DNA of 64,000 nucleotides from Strongylocentrotus droebachiensis (GCA_035222895.1 JAVYIG010000034.1:682001-746000); one strand, 5' to 3'; positions 1 to 11,244 are shown, numbered from the stretch's first letter. Notes: generated from the letters alone by a model not told the origin. A program made the numbers and translations.

Positions 1-352
1 AACCATTTCTGTACCATGCCCAAATAAATGTTACCTGGTAAATTCCGTTTCCGAGAAATAATGGTGCCCCCCCCCCCCACTAAATGGACTGGACCCACAC
101 CATGCCATTACAAAAACAGAATTAAAGATAAACAGTAAATTAGTGAATGGGGCATAATTCAGGTAGATTTAATTTAAATGGGCCAAATGACAATAACGTT
201 ACTATAAAATGTTACAATCATATAGTTTTTTGGGTCAGATGACTAGGACCTTGAAGAAATCTCGAGAGTAATTACAACAATCTGCTTTACCAATGATCAT
301 GGTTTTAGAACCAATTTTGTTTGTAAGGAAGAGAAAGAATTTGATAGCTTAC

Positions 353-442
353 TGCCTTCTGATCAAAATCGACGGCATTCTTCACTTGCGCGACGACATG
401 GACTACTTCCGGGTCATCACTCTGCCTGAAAAGTGTTCCAAG
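353..442 (-). CDS. TRPC copy A exon 7
   Basis: This 90-nt phase-0 exon has acceptor ATTACAG and donor GCA|GTAAGC. It encodes LGTLFRQSDDPEVVHVVAQV and then KNAVDFDQKA, leading into the pre-S1 segment whose exon lies left of the window. It has one synonymous difference from copy B. Confidence 0.9.
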
Positions 443-2604
443 CTGTAATACGAAAAACACAAGACAAAACAAATCAATAATAATAATCTTTTAAAGTCCA
501 CTCCAAATTGTATTTAAACCGAAAATGGAAATTCTTTTTGCCCAATTAACCGTGAGTCCGGCAGCCACTGAGCAGCGGCAGATCGACGTTGCTCTATCCC
601 TATGTCTATTTAATAACTTTATCTTAAAGAATGACTTGTATTTCTGCTCCCGTCATTTTCAACTTCTAAGTCAGCAGCATTCTAGCTCTGAACAGAGAAA
701 TGTGAATTACCTCGACAGAGTTGGCGACGTAATCGAGCAAGGATGCACAGAACTGTTCCACCTGGTCGGCGAGTTCGTAGAACTCCGTGTTGACCGCCTC
801 CCACAACTCTGCAATCTTCCGCAGTCGGCCGGTGAGTTTGAAGGCGTTGCTGAGGGCATTGGGGTACGCCAAGCCGAGATACGCCGGACTCGACAGTGCC
901 CTGCATAATATGATGACGATCAATTAGTATATCAATAAATAACATTTATGAATACGTTTATATATATATTCAAGTCACGTCGCCAAACCGACTGCAAACT
1001 GAATGAATAATGGGTATCCTATCTATAATAATGTTTGTATATCGACAGTATAATGTCGCATCAAAGTCAAGTTGATGACGTGGTCCAACTGGTCCTACGT
1101 TCGCAAATAACGCTTCATGTACAAATGGCATAAATTGCGTTTGATTTGATTTGATTTGAATGTTTATTGATGACATTTACAGTACATCAAGTCATATTAA
1201 CATCTAAAATCGTATAACTTTAAATGTATGATAATGACTTTGTATTGTAAATACAGAAAAGGGTTCGTGAAGTGCCGTCCTTTCAAGAATGAAAATAAGA
1301 ATCCATACAATATGAAGCGATGCGTTGAATTACTGAAATGTCAAATAGCTACTTGCTTTCACTGGACTTCTCTTAAATTTTAGCCAATTTAATGCAATGA
1401 ATTCAGTAGCTTATAACATTTTGTGTAACTTGTTTAATAATGACTACAATGTTTATGAAACTGGGCCCTGGTTTACCTGTAGATATCTAGGTACTCGACA
1501 ACCTCAGACAGCGAGGCCTCGGATAGCCCTTCAAGCTTTGGTTCTCGAATCCTCTCCGCTCCTGCTTTGAGCAAATACTGGAAATATAGCGAGAAAGGGC
1601 AAGAAGGGTAATTTTCTTGTAAAAAGGAAACAAATTGGGTGATCTGATTATTGTGAAGACCTTCCCGCCACATTGGGTGCATTGGGGCGGGGTGGGCATA
1701 TTTACTAAATATGCGTTACAAATTAAGCGCTGTGAAGAAATCAAATTTTACCCGTGCAAATGTTATTTGTTACTTGTTTGTATCTACCAGTTTGTCCATA
1801 TTTTTTTAAATAATGAGCGCTTTGCCAAAAATTAAGACCAAAATCCATGAAATCTGACATAGCTATGACGGGATAGGGTGAATAAGGTTATCAATTTAAG
1901 GAAATCGAATCATACTCTATGCCGTAGAATTATGATCAAGCAATGTAATATGAATACATAAAACTATAACAATAAACACAAATGTTGGGAGATACAAATT
2001 CTTCGCGGCTGAAAGCCTAATTGTGGTAGTTAACACAAATGAAAAGATTGAAAACATCGAATATAACAAGTAAAATTTTTTTTCTTTAATGCTATGTGTT
2101 TTCTTCAAAAAAGCTTTTTAATCTCTCAACGTGTTAACAACTTAAAGATTTTAAGGCTTATTTTCCTTTAAAAAAATTCCTAACATCAAACGCTATCTAG
2201 TCATGAACCATGAACGGATGCAGTGTGTGCTGAAATGTTTGCTCTTTCTTCTTATGCATCTGGCATATACTTGAGAGCTCTGAATCAAAGATTTTTGAGC
2301 CAAACCATACAAATGTGGAATGATTGTCGCGAAAGGGATACAAAACATTAGAAGTTTTTTTTTATGTAGATGTTTAATTTACCTGAACAATGATGAAATT
2401 GTTTCGAATGGCAGCCATCTTGAGCGGGGTCAATTTTTCATGAAAGTCATCATTATCACAGCGGCATTCAATAATGGCTTGTCTTTCCTGTAAAATCAAT
2501 CAAAACGAGTTTTTTGGTGTCTTTTTTAGAACTTAGTCATATGACTATGAAATAACTATAAATACTCGTGTACTCCCTCCCCCCCCCCTCTTTCTCTGTC
2601 TCTC

Positions 2605-2643
<39 letters not shown>

Positions 2644-2803
2644 TTCTCTCTTTATCTCATTTTCTCCCTCGATCTTTCTACTTCATGTTAGTCATCATTA
2701 TCGCAGATGCATTTAGTAACGCATTGTCTCTCCTAATCCAATCGAACTTTATTTTACCATCACTGTTAGGTAATACAAAGTAGCTCATTCTCTCTCCCTC
2801 TCC

Positions 2804-2839
<36 letters not shown>

Positions 2840-5800
2840 TTTATTCTCTTTCCGTTCAAAATTTCTTAAACATGATCGGTAATCTGGACCTCAAGCTTTT
2901 TCTTCAGTGCATTATGAAGGTGCCAATGACTTAGGAACTCTGCTCTTCAATGTACCGCCTCTTATTGAAATGTTAAAAGTCACGAAATTTTGAAGTTGAC
3001 ATTGGATGTTTTTTTGTTAATGTATATCTGCGCACTACCCCCCCCCCCCCCCCCACCTAGCAAGCCTCTACCTCCCCCCTCCCCCCTTCTGCTCTTTGGG
3101 GAGGGTAGGGATTAAGGAACATCGGATTTCTCCCACCTCAAAAAGTGTGCCCTTTTTTGTCTCTCACCTCATTGGATAGTTTCTTGGTGTGTTTGATGAT
3201 GATCTTCATTGCGTCTTCGTATGATGCGGCGCATGCCCTGAGGAGGGCGTCACCGAGAGGGACGTTGTACTGGAGCAATGTCTCAACAATAGCTGGTGAG
3301 ATAAATAATAATGATAATTATGACAATGATAATAATTATAATAACAATGATAAGAATAATGATAATAATAACGATATTAGGGCGCTTTAGTAACGAGACG
3401 GTACGCACAGGAGACGGAGTGTTTAACCAACTGTGACGGGTCTCGCACTCTTGTTACCGTCGTGATATTTAAGCGCTTTCGCTGTCTGCTAAAGGCGACG
3501 GGGACGCAAAGCCGCGCTGAACTGCACACCTGCTGCCTTTTGGTGCTAGTGCTCTTGGGCCTCGAGGCTTGGCCGGAGCGCCGGGCCAATAGACCCGGCG
3601 GTGGGCTGTAGTGCACAGCGTGCAGGCACGTCATGCATAACGATGAAAAGGGCCTCAAAGTAGGCCTAAACGGCCAAACCATCAATTTATTGTAGATTGA
3701 GGTATAGATACAGAACAGACATTGGAAACACTAGTAGATTCCCTGTTTTTATCTTCAGTAGTGCCCTGCATTGTTAGATCTAGATACAAATTATTTGTTA
3801 GCTCTCTCTCTTACGTCGTGTTTAGGGAACGAACGCTATGTTGGCCGAGTACCGTTCCGAAAATCGACGGGACGGAGAGAATTCAGAATCGCGCATGCGC
3901 AGTTTGTTTTTTTCGCTCGCGTTACCGTCTCCTGTGCGTACCGTCTCGTTACTAAAGCGCCCTAATGATAATATCCTGACGACGGAACGCCACCCGGTCC
4001 TTTTCAGGACTCCCCAATCCTCCCTCTCTCTTGCATGGTGCAACCGTAAACCTACTGTATATCTACTTTACCATGCAATCCGAAACTTATAAGCAGCAGA
4101 AATAAAGTATGAGACAATTTATTTCAGCATTTTTTAAAGTTTAAAAAACGTCTGACAAGCCAAAACGGAACGACGGATTTTCCTTTCTTTGCTACATTTC
4201 GTTTTCAACCCCCCCCCCCCCCCCCTTTCCTCCCCGATCCGCCAAAGTGTCTCATATCTCTTATTGCCAATGTGCAGTGAACAGACATCAACATTGAACA
4301 TTGGAGCAGTATTACGACGGACAGGTTCCAGATTTTATCACAATTATTACTGTTTTCACCGCCGGTCCACCCGTATAAAAGACGCTTGCTTATAATATTT
4401 GTTATCACCTGACGAAGTGTTGCAGCGGCGCACGAAAAGTCGTGATCTCTTAGACCTTTGTTGACAATACATTGCAACACAAACGAATATCACTAGCAAT
4501 ATTATTTTCGATATTATCAATGTTTTTGCCATTATAATACATATCAGTATGTTATTCCATATGCGAGGACATTTAGTAGAACATTTTACTGTATAACCGA
4601 GGACCTATTTTTCCTTGCAGTTAGAGCACCTAAATACACGTAACAATTCATGAAGTGGCCTCAAATTTTGAACGAATTCTAGGGTTATCGAACCGATTAG
4701 TGGTCGTTACAGTACACATTATAATGGTACAGTTCTTATTGTTGTCTTCGGTACCCACACACACACACACACACACACTTCGATCCTTTACATGTGAATA
4801 GTGCCTTACTTTTCCAAAAAACTTCCCCCAAAAGCACAAGAACACAACTTTAGCCACTGGCTTGAGTAGACATAGTGAATATTATTATCCAGAATGCGGG
4901 ATAATAACCCTCTCTTAAGTTTGTGATGATCAGTAATAAATGACGGTCAGAAGAATAGGGGATACATTCCTGGATGCAGATCACGGCACATATACAAAAG
5001 CTCACAGTAAACACCGACATATTTGTGCTACCTAATCCACCTTTTCCTAAATCACTTTCCAACAGTTATTTTCACAATCATTGGGATTGACAATGCAATC
5101 GCACGACCAGCATTCAATTCTATCTTTAAAGATAAAGACCAGTTATGGTCATGCGTTTGCATTGTGAAAGAAACGTTGTGGAATCGATCAGAAAATGTTG
5201 ATCATCTAGCATATAAGTATTGGTGTGTACTGCAAGGTTCTGGAATCATCAAAATGATAAGAAATTTGGCCCAGTCTTTGTAAAGTTACAAGCACTGTAC
5301 AAAGAAAGATGTATATGGGACTACGCACATGTGCGTTTATCTCTCACTGTACACATTAACTGCGTGGAATGCACTTTCAAGGATCACCCTTGACGCTACT
5401 TCACTGGAGGGCTTCAAGGGAGCGCTTCCACCCAGCATCTAGACCAAGAACTAGATAGTTTATTCCTCAGCACTATACATCCTGACTTATGGATCCTGCT
5501 GAGTATCGTCGTAGAAGTAGAAGTAGAAGTAAAGATGTATATGGGACTACGCACATGTGCGTTTATCTCTCACAGTCAAATAGATAAACTAATTTACCAA
5601 ATATATCAATAAGTAGGCGGTTTCCCGGCAAAATTTGTATCATCATATATTAGTCAAAACATATTCTTTCACATGATTGGTAATAGGAGCTTCCATTTCA
5701 TTTTTTGAAATTGAGGCGTTTCCAATACTGGTCTTTACCTTTAAGTACTGATTTTTTTATATATTTTTTTTTAATCAAAATTATAATGTCTTACGTGAAA

Positions 5801-7727
5801 ATCCTTTGCTGATTGCGTGAGAGTAGGTGTTCGTGCCATCTTCGTCCCTAATGTCCAAGTTAGACGAGATAGCTGATATTCCTCGCAATAAAACGTCGAC
5901 CTAAACGAAATGAGAGTATAAGAAATCATGAGAATAGTCATTCACAGAATTCGCAGAATCTAAGAAAGAAAGTAAGAAACGATATTGTGTTTCGTTATTC
6001 ACATAAAAAAAAACTATTCTACACTACCGTTTACGTAATAATGATAATACTATATCGTACTGTATTGAATACCTGATTTTCATTCTACACACTATACATA
6101 TCACATGCATGACAAGCTATTACAAAAAAGTTATGCCATATCAAGAAAAAAGTTTTGAAAATACCAGTTTCCAACTTCCTACTTTAGCTTACAGAAGACA
6201 AAGAGCAGATCAGATACAGATATTCAAAATCCTGAGAGGCTTTGACAGAGTGAATCCTTCAAAATTCTTCCAACTAGCCACTGGCTCAACAACAAGAGGC
6301 CATGATTTCAAGATTGTCAAACAACGTTTCAACACAAGACTTAGGCAGTATAGTTTCTCAATAAGGAGTGTAAATAATTGGAATGCTCTGCCTAAGGAAG
6401 TAGTCAATGCTGCCACCATTAACCAATTCAAGTCATCCCTAGAAAGGTATTGGAGAAACAATCCAATTAAGTTTGAACCATACTTGAGACGGGATACTAC
6501 AGTAAAGAGGGACAAATAAGCTTTAGCTTCCAGTCTCTACACCCAAGTATACCCAAGTAAGTATCATCTTCCAACATTACTTAAATGCAGCAATCATCAC
6601 GGTTAAAGAAGAAGTGTTCAGTGTAGTGTTAAGGTGTTTATTTATATTGTGTCCCAAAAGGGACAAGGTGTTTAGTCATATTGTGTCTCAAAACCATTGT
6701 GTAGGGAGCCTGAACAAGAATAGACGTCAACTGTGTCATTATACTTCATACTTCAACCAGTAAATTTAAAACAAAAAGAAAACTTGCTGGAAATCATCTT
6801 CAATAAACAGCATAACTCTCATTTGCACATACATGTAGTGACATGTGTTAGCACATGGTGTCGTGCCTACTTACCTTTATTTCCTTATCTTTTTATGCTC
6901 ATTACTCAGCCCCTTATATATTTTCTACCAAAATAGTTTGACAGATGTCATTTACCTGTAATCTTGAACCTTCAGTGTAAGCTTTGTTGGATTCTGATAG
7001 AATTTATTTTCTTTTATTACCAGAACTCAAGTTTATCTTTAATTCAATAACAACGAACGGGTATTTGGCCTGGTCGGTAACTTGTAACACAAAGTAGTTA
7101 TAGAATTGCCCTTCTTCAATTTCCACTTTGATCAAATCACCATACTTTTGTGCAAATGTTCTACATATTTAATCATTTTTTCTTTATATTTCTCTTCTTT
7201 TTCCCCCTTGTATCTATACTCTCTCAGGTCCGTCTTTCCCTTTTTCCTTTTCATTACCCCGTACTCTTAAATTATAATTGTTTTAATATTTGTTTACAGC
7301 CTTGTAGCTGCTGATTCAATATGTTTAGTAATAAACTATATCAATTCAAATTAATCAAATCGAACCACGTCATACCATGATATTGTCATTTTAACGTTTA
7401 AAACTGTTATTGTTTTTTCATGTCAACAAGGAAATAACAGAAATACATTCATAGGCGTTTTACAAATCAATAACTTCCATATAATAATAGTACATAAGTC
7501 AGAATCATAAGATTTTTTAAGATGAACATGCAGTTTCCCTTTACGTATAGCAATACTTCGTTCAACTTAATTATTATTATCGTTTTTATATATACCTTTA
7601 TGAGGTCGCCCTCATCGATGGCCTCAAACAGTTTCTCCCCTATCGCCCTCAGCACGTCCTTTTCGTCGTTTATGAACACGTCATCATCCTCGTTCTGATC
7701 ACGAGAGTTTGTCATCCCCGTAGCCAT
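353..7727 (-). CDS. TRPC-family cation channel, copy A, 5' part (exons 1-7, partial)
   Basis: This is the N-terminal half of a canonical TRP (TRPC) channel, a plasma-membrane tetrameric Ca2+-permeable cation channel. TRPCs usually act downstream of phospholipase C. Seven minus-strand exons join in frame: 7727-7596, 5900-5795, 3292-3168, 2487-2383, 1577-1477, 900-711 and 442-353. All have AG acceptors and GT donors. They encode about 283 residues. The start at 7727 gives MATGMTNSRDQN, an acidic stretch and ankyrin-type repeats (about residues 25-170). These include NLDIRDEDGTNTYSHA and VPLGDALLRACAAS, typical of TRPC. A TRP_2-like segment follows (IYRALSSPAYLGLAYPNALS), then an amphipathic linker helix. 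Exon 7 ends at VKNAVDFDQKA, just before the FVAH segment that precedes S1. Exons 8 onward lie left of the window. Exon 1 of copy B is not visible, so A is the only copy showing the start. Intron 1 contains a LINE fragment; intron 2 contains MITEs. Family assignment is firm; subtype is not resolved. Confidence 0.9.
711..900 (-). CDS. TRPC copy A exon 6 (TRP_2 domain and linker helix)
   Basis: This 190-nt exon has acceptor TATGCAG and donor GAG|GTAATT. It encodes RALSSPAYLGLAYPNALSNA, the TRP_2 signature, and then linker helices ending CASLLDYVANSVE. It carries the only amino-acid difference from copy B: IAELW here, IAGLW at 60925-61114. Confidence 0.92.
1477..1577 (-). CDS. TRPC copy A exon 5
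   Basis: This 101-nt exon ends in phase 2, with acceptor TTTCCAG and donor GTAAAC. It encodes YLLKAGAERIREPKLEGLSE and then ASLSEVVEYLDIY. It is identical in copy B (61685-61785). Confidence 0.9.
2383..2487 (-). CDS. TRPC copy A exon 4
   Basis: This 105-nt phase-0 exon has acceptor TTTTACAG and donor CAG|GTAAAT. It encodes ERQAIIECRCDNDDFHEKLT and then PLKMAAIRNNFIIVQ, equivalent to the TRPC ankyrin segment with the TP-x-x-AA pattern. It differs from copy B by one synonymous base. Confidence 0.9.
2577..2660. repeat. C run followed by (CT)n microsatellite
   Basis: A C run is followed by a nearly pure CT tract. A second CT tract lies at 2789-2841. Both recur with different lengths in copy B (62769-62860 and 63030-63100), the clearest length differences between the copies. 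Confidence 0.9.
3168..3292 (-). CDS. TRPC copy A exon 3 (ankyrin repeat)
   Basis: This 125-nt exon has acceptor CACCAG and donor GAG|GTGAGA. It reads PIVETLLQYNVPLGDALLRA and then CAASYEDAMKIIIKHTKKLSNE. Its one difference from the copy B exon at 63495-63619 is synonymous (Ile codon). Confidence 0.9.
3377..3962. mobile_element. Non-autonomous DNA transposon with perfect 40-bp terminal inverted repeats
   Basis: The 40 bp at 3378-3417 (starting tagggcgctttag) are the exact reverse complement of 3925-3964. The interior, about 500 bp, has no credible ORF. Copy B has the empty site. Removing 3377 up to the second TA reproduces copy B exactly, giving a TA target duplication (3375-3376 and 3963-3964). 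TA target choice suggests a Tc1/mariner-like mobiliser; the family is not identified. Confidence 0.9.
4756..4778. repeat. (AC)n microsatellite
   Basis: A pure AC dinucleotide tract in intron 2 of TRPC copy A. Confidence 0.9.
5130..5740. mobile_element. TTAA-flanked MITE (family 1), interrupted by a LINE tail
   Basis: The ends read agataaagaccagt and, inverted, aggtaaagaccagt. They are flanked by TTAA at 5126-5129 and 5741-5744. Relatives lie at 29985-30145 (inverted), 31634-31982 and 42495-42793. TTAA target sites suggest piggyBac- or Kolobok-type mobilisation. Confidence 0.75.
5348..5530 (+). mobile_element. 5'-truncated LINE 3' tail with 43-bp target duplication
   Basis: The 43 bp at 5305-5347 are repeated exactly at 5531-5573. 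Between them, a short reading frame resembles the end of a non-LTR reverse transcriptase ORF (TAWNALSRITLDATSLEGFK). It finishes in a (GTAGAA)-type tail. The related element at 42495-42793 has only one copy of the 43 bp, so the site is empty there. Confidence 0.8.
5795..5900 (-). CDS. TRPC copy A exon 2 (ankyrin repeat)
   Basis: This 106-nt exon has acceptor TTTAG and donor GTAAG, and ends in phase 1. It encodes VDVLLRGISAISSNLDIRDE and then DGTNTYSHAISKGFS, the TRPC-type ankyrin repeat. It is too short to show as a long ORF. It was located by splice sites and by joining in frame to exons 1 and 3. Confidence 0.85.
6085..6720 (+). mobile_element. CR1-like LINE, C-terminal ORF2 fragment and 3' UTR
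   Basis: An open frame at 6109-6519 encodes the conserved C-terminal region of a non-LTR reverse transcriptase. It has RRQRADQIQIFKILRG, then TTRGHDFK, then RSVNNWNALPKEVVNAATIN and FKSSLERYW. The 5' part (RT core, endonuclease) is absent, so this is a 5'-truncated, dead insertion. It lies antisense in TRPC copy A intron 1. Confidence 0.88.
7596..7727 (-). CDS. TRPC copy A exon 1 (initiator exon)
   Basis: The exon has 44 codons in phase 0, from ATG at 7727 to donor AAG|GTATAT. The ATG context (CGACAATGG) is favourable. Residues 9-23 are acidic (DQNEDDDVFINDEKD). EKLFEAIDEGDLIK resembles the start of the first TRPC ankyrin repeat. Confidence 0.85.
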
Positions 7728-7820
7728 TGTCGAGTTTGTACAACCTTTAACAATGATGGTGATAATAATAGCTTAATTTATATTCCACACATATCCGTCA
7801 CAAGGGGATGCACAAGGCCA

Positions 7821-8124
7821 TGGGGGCGTTTCACAAAGATCCTGAGTCGAACTTAACTCTAAGTTGGACTTAAACATTATGGTGAGCCATTTGTAGCCTT
7901 AAAATAAAATTTATTCAAAAGCAAAAATTCAAGAATTTTAGACTTTTCATAAATTCCACACCAAGAACGTGTAATCTCCTTGATAAAATAAAATATGAAT
8001 GATTTGAATCCACATTTTATGCCTTAGGTTTTACAAAATATTTCAAAGATGCTAACGGCTTTCCATAATTTTAAAGTCTAACTTAGAGATAAGTTCAGCA
8101 TAGGATCTTTGTGAAACATCCCCA
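7821..8124. mobile_element. Fold-back MITE, CACAAAG family
   Basis: Imperfect terminal inverted repeats of about 60 bp begin gtttcacaaagatcct at both ends; there is no ORF. The element at 44692-44996 is a full-length relative in the opposite orientation, alignable throughout. It sits immediately upstream of TRPC exon 1. Confidence 0.85.
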
Positions 8125-8204
8125 CGTCTACAAAGAACTATTAATATCCATGTTTTAGCCCAGCTGCCCTTAGGCAATCAAATCATTCAAAGATATAGAT
8201 TAAT

Positions 8205-8275
8205 GTCTTCCGAAAAGACATTAGTTCCCCAAACGGGACTCGAACCACGAACCATGTCAGAGTCCGGCGATGTAT
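8205..8275 (-). mobile_element. tRNA-derived SINE fragment
   Basis: On the minus strand, 8246-8235 reads ggttcgagtccc, a good pol III B box. The rest is too degraded for a tRNA fold. Confidence 0.35.
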
Positions 8276-8423
8276 TTACTAGAACATGCCATACATAATT
8301 ATATACCTCCTATATAGTACTAGTTTGTCATACATTCTATTAAATTGGTATATTCTTCAGTCTTCTCAGCCATGATTTTATTAAGTTTTACAACTTTTAG
8401 GTGTAGACCTACAAGTTAGATTA

Positions 8424-8520
8424 CTTACTTACTTAATACTTGGATTTACTTGGATGTAGAGACGTAAAGCTTATAGCTTATTTGCCCCTCGTCACGTTGG
8501 GTAGTCTCTGATATGGTGAA
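8424..8520 (-). mobile_element. 3' end of the same LINE family as 6085-6720
   Basis: On the minus strand this matches the end of that LINE: gggcaaataagct, then tctctacatccaagtaaatc, ending in AAGT-type repeats. Only the 3' tail is present. Confidence 0.6.
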
Positions 8521-8606
8521 GATAGATTAACTTTAATAGACCTATGCGCCATATCTTTGATACAGGTTTAAGACTTATTTATTGTGTAACAAAAATGTTC
8601 ACTTAC

Positions 8607-8710
8607 CCTAGTTCACAGTATCCAGTGCTCTTCCGAATTTACGTGATATTCCATGAAAGTCACACACAGCGATGATATTGGGGAAAGTGAAGCTTCCGTG
8701 GTACTGCATA
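8607..8710 (-). other. Possible 5' non-coding exon of TRPC copy A
   Basis: The minus strand has a consensus donor (AGG|GTAAGTG, exon end 8607). A TATA-like box lies about 30 nt above a plausible start near 8710. The candidate exon contains a 33-codon upstream ORF (ATG at 8709, stop 8610-8608). It would splice into an acceptor just before the initiator exon (about 7743). This is inference from signals only. Confidence 0.35.
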
Positions 8711-8737
8711 GGGGAAGGTATTCGGGCGGTGAAACTA

Positions 8738-8744
8738 TTTTATA
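8738..8744 (-). promoter_or_regulatory. Candidate TATA box for TRPC copy A
   Basis: TATAAAA on the minus strand lies about 1 kb above the initiator codon and directly above the candidate 5' exon. Placement, not sequence alone, makes it worth listing. Confidence 0.3.
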
Positions 8745-10730
8745 ACGTTAAGCTCCTTTCTATTACGCAGGCGTAATTTTTATTTAATTGTGGTACGGCT
8801 GACCGAGTTGAATCCTTTTGCCAATCATAGTCCCTCCCTAAACGCATGAACGATTTGTCTTTATTTCCCTAATCCTAACCAGAGAAAGAGATTAGAAAGA
8901 AAGAAAAGAAACTTTGTATGGAGTGGAAGGTGTATGAGAGAGAGAGAGAGAGAGAGCGTGAAAAAAAGTGTGTGGGTGTGTTTGTTTGTAGTTGTTGGTA
9001 GTAGTTTTATGGCGTTCATTCAGTACTGAATATATACGCCATCTTCAGTTATATAAGAAAAATCAGTTATCAGTACAGAAAGCTTAGAAAAAAAAGAAAA
9101 AAAAATATAATTAATTAACCAGTATCGCAATTTGCTAAAAACGCAAAGTTGAAACATTATTTCAAACTTGAAAAATGCAGAAGACCGACATCAATAAGCT
9201 AGAGCTTGGACGTGATGGCGGACTTGGGAAACAGAAATGTGAGCAGCAGATTGACTTGCAAGATTTTCCCTAAGCATTTTGTATATCTCTCGTTTGTTCT
9301 TGCTCTCGCTCTTCATCCTTTTTGTTGGGGTGTTTTTATGTCCTCTTTCCTTTGTTTACCCATCGACTAGGGGGCACGCCCCCCCCCCCCACCCTTTATC
9401 TGCTCCTTCGTGGAAAACTTTCTTTTGCTTTTAAAAAACACACATTCAACAGATTTGTAATGCCGGTCGCAATGGATACATTATGTATGTTTGCTGATGC
9501 TGTAAAATAGTTTGTGCACGTAAGAAATCTTGTCGAAAGTATATTGAGGATCGGCGAAAATCGATGTGAAGTAATTGAGGTATTCCAAACCAGGTTTAAT
9601 AAAAGAATAAAGGACTTCGTACAGGACACGTCCAATGAAAGACAAATGGACGATTATAACCTGGTTAAAACCGCGTGCACGTCTTCGAACACCTGCGCTT
9701 CCCCCATTCGTCTCCTGTGGCTTGCCCTTGGTCTCTGGCCAATAACCGCTCAAGCCGCTGAAACGAAATGTGTCCTGCGACGCGCGGGAAACACGACATG
9801 CAAACAAAACTCACGGTGAGATAAATCATCTTCTTTTCTACATAGGTTCCGAAGTTGGTTGTGAAGTTGGTTGTGAATTCGATGAAATTTGAAACATGGA
9901 TATGTGGCTTTGTACAGGACAGTTTGCTTTTAATAAAAATAAAGACAAACATTGGTGTTTGGTGAAGCGATATACATGTATACGATTTATTAGTTACACG
10001 ATAGAGTGCTCTTCTTTTGTGATACTTGAGTAGTGTGATACCTGAGTAGTTGATATTAAAATTGAAGAAGTTTTGCTTCCCGTATTCCTCCCGGCCTTGA
10101 ATATAGAAAGTATATGGAACTTACATTTTGATGGATTTTTATCTTTATATACCGTAGGCGGGCTATTTTCATGTCAAGGACATATCCTTTTACAGAGAAG
10201 TTCAAGGGCGGCACCTGCTTTTAAAATGACATTCTAAAGAAGAATCTGATCAGAATTGCGATCAACAGCTTGGGAACAAGGACGGGGTAAACTTTTCTTC
10301 ACGTCGGGAGTTTTGGTAGTTAAGGAACAGTTTTTGTTTAATCAGGAGAGCATCAGATTTACTGTTGATCATCTCAAGAGGGAAAGGAGACATACAGACA
10401 GACAAACAGAGGGAATGTGACAGAGGAATGACAAAAGTGCATAGCTATGCAACCCTGAGAGAATTCGTTTTTCAAAAGATTATCATTTGCTGAAACAAAA
10501 TTTGCACATATCACTTTTAAAAAAATCCCTCTTCAGTGACGCTAAAAGTTTCATCCAGCGAATTTTGAAACAGCGAATTTAGTGGGCACACAATCGTCTT
10601 TCCGTTTACCGACAACATAAAAATGTATTTGCTGACAGAAATCTTGACTATAGGGTCACATTTTCTCGACACCCTTTTCAAGTGACGACTATGGTTCACC
10701 CGCCACTAAACAGGAGCCTAATGTACATCA
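8745..10730. other. Intergenic, no supported gene
   Basis: AT-rich sequence with a short (GA)n at 8935-8955 and a C run near 9380. Open frames on both strands at 9481-9820 overlap each other and lack splice context or recognisable motifs. Confidence 0.6.
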
Positions 10731-10734
10731 TACA

Positions 10735-11110
10735 GCCTGTACGAAAATGATGAATTGAGCCTGTTTTCCAACAATGTGTTGTTGTTGTTTTTTTGTTTTT
10801 TAAGAGCGATATAGTTTATCAGTTTGCTGGGAAGAGTAAGATACATTTAAGATTGAGACGTGAGCATAACTTGACGCCCCTTCGAGTGACGCCCATTTCT
10901 TGAATGAAGATACATCGTACATGGTCCACGAACTAATGATTATTGAGCCCATTTGCCAATAATGATACTCTATTTTTTGGTAAGAGATATAGTTTACAAA
11001 TTTGACGGCAACCGTAAGATATATAATGAGGTTGAGGTGCAATAATAACCTGACCCTTTTAAAGTGGGCATACATCTTACAGCTGCCCATTAAGAATTGA
11101 GTTCATCTGC
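10735..11110. repeat. Imperfect tandem repeat, about 188-bp period
   Basis: Landmarks recur in order about 188 bp apart: gagcctgttttcc / gagcccatttgcc, gatatagttta, taagatacatttaag / taagatatataatgag, and an ACG/TGACCC-rich end. Units are strongly diverged. Confidence 0.6.
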
Positions 11111-11244
11111 CGGTATACATGAAATTTGATCTTCTACTTTGCCGCCATCTCAAGCTGATCTCAAAGCACCCATCATAGTTGGTTTAAAATGTTCCTAGAC
11201 GTAAGCTGCATCACGTAAAGCCACTCCAAGAAAGGGAGATAAAA

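Larger units (their letters stand above)
1..3998. repeat. Large duplicated segment, left copy (pairs with 60191-63738)
   Basis: This stretch aligns collinearly, in the same orientation, with 60191-63738 and covers TRPC exons 3-7 with their introns. Introns differ by scattered substitutions and small indels; exons by only four substitutions. The left copy carries an extra 588 bp (MITE plus TA duplication at 3377-3964). Similarity stops near 3998, where the flanks become unrelated. It may extend left of the window. Confidence 0.93.

Noticed and set aside
525-908. 127-codon plus-strand frame
   Set aside because: Antisense shadow of TRPC exon 6.
9481-9820. Overlapping 100-codon frames on both strands
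   Set aside because: Both strands open at once over a GC-richer patch; no splice sites or family motifs to choose between them.
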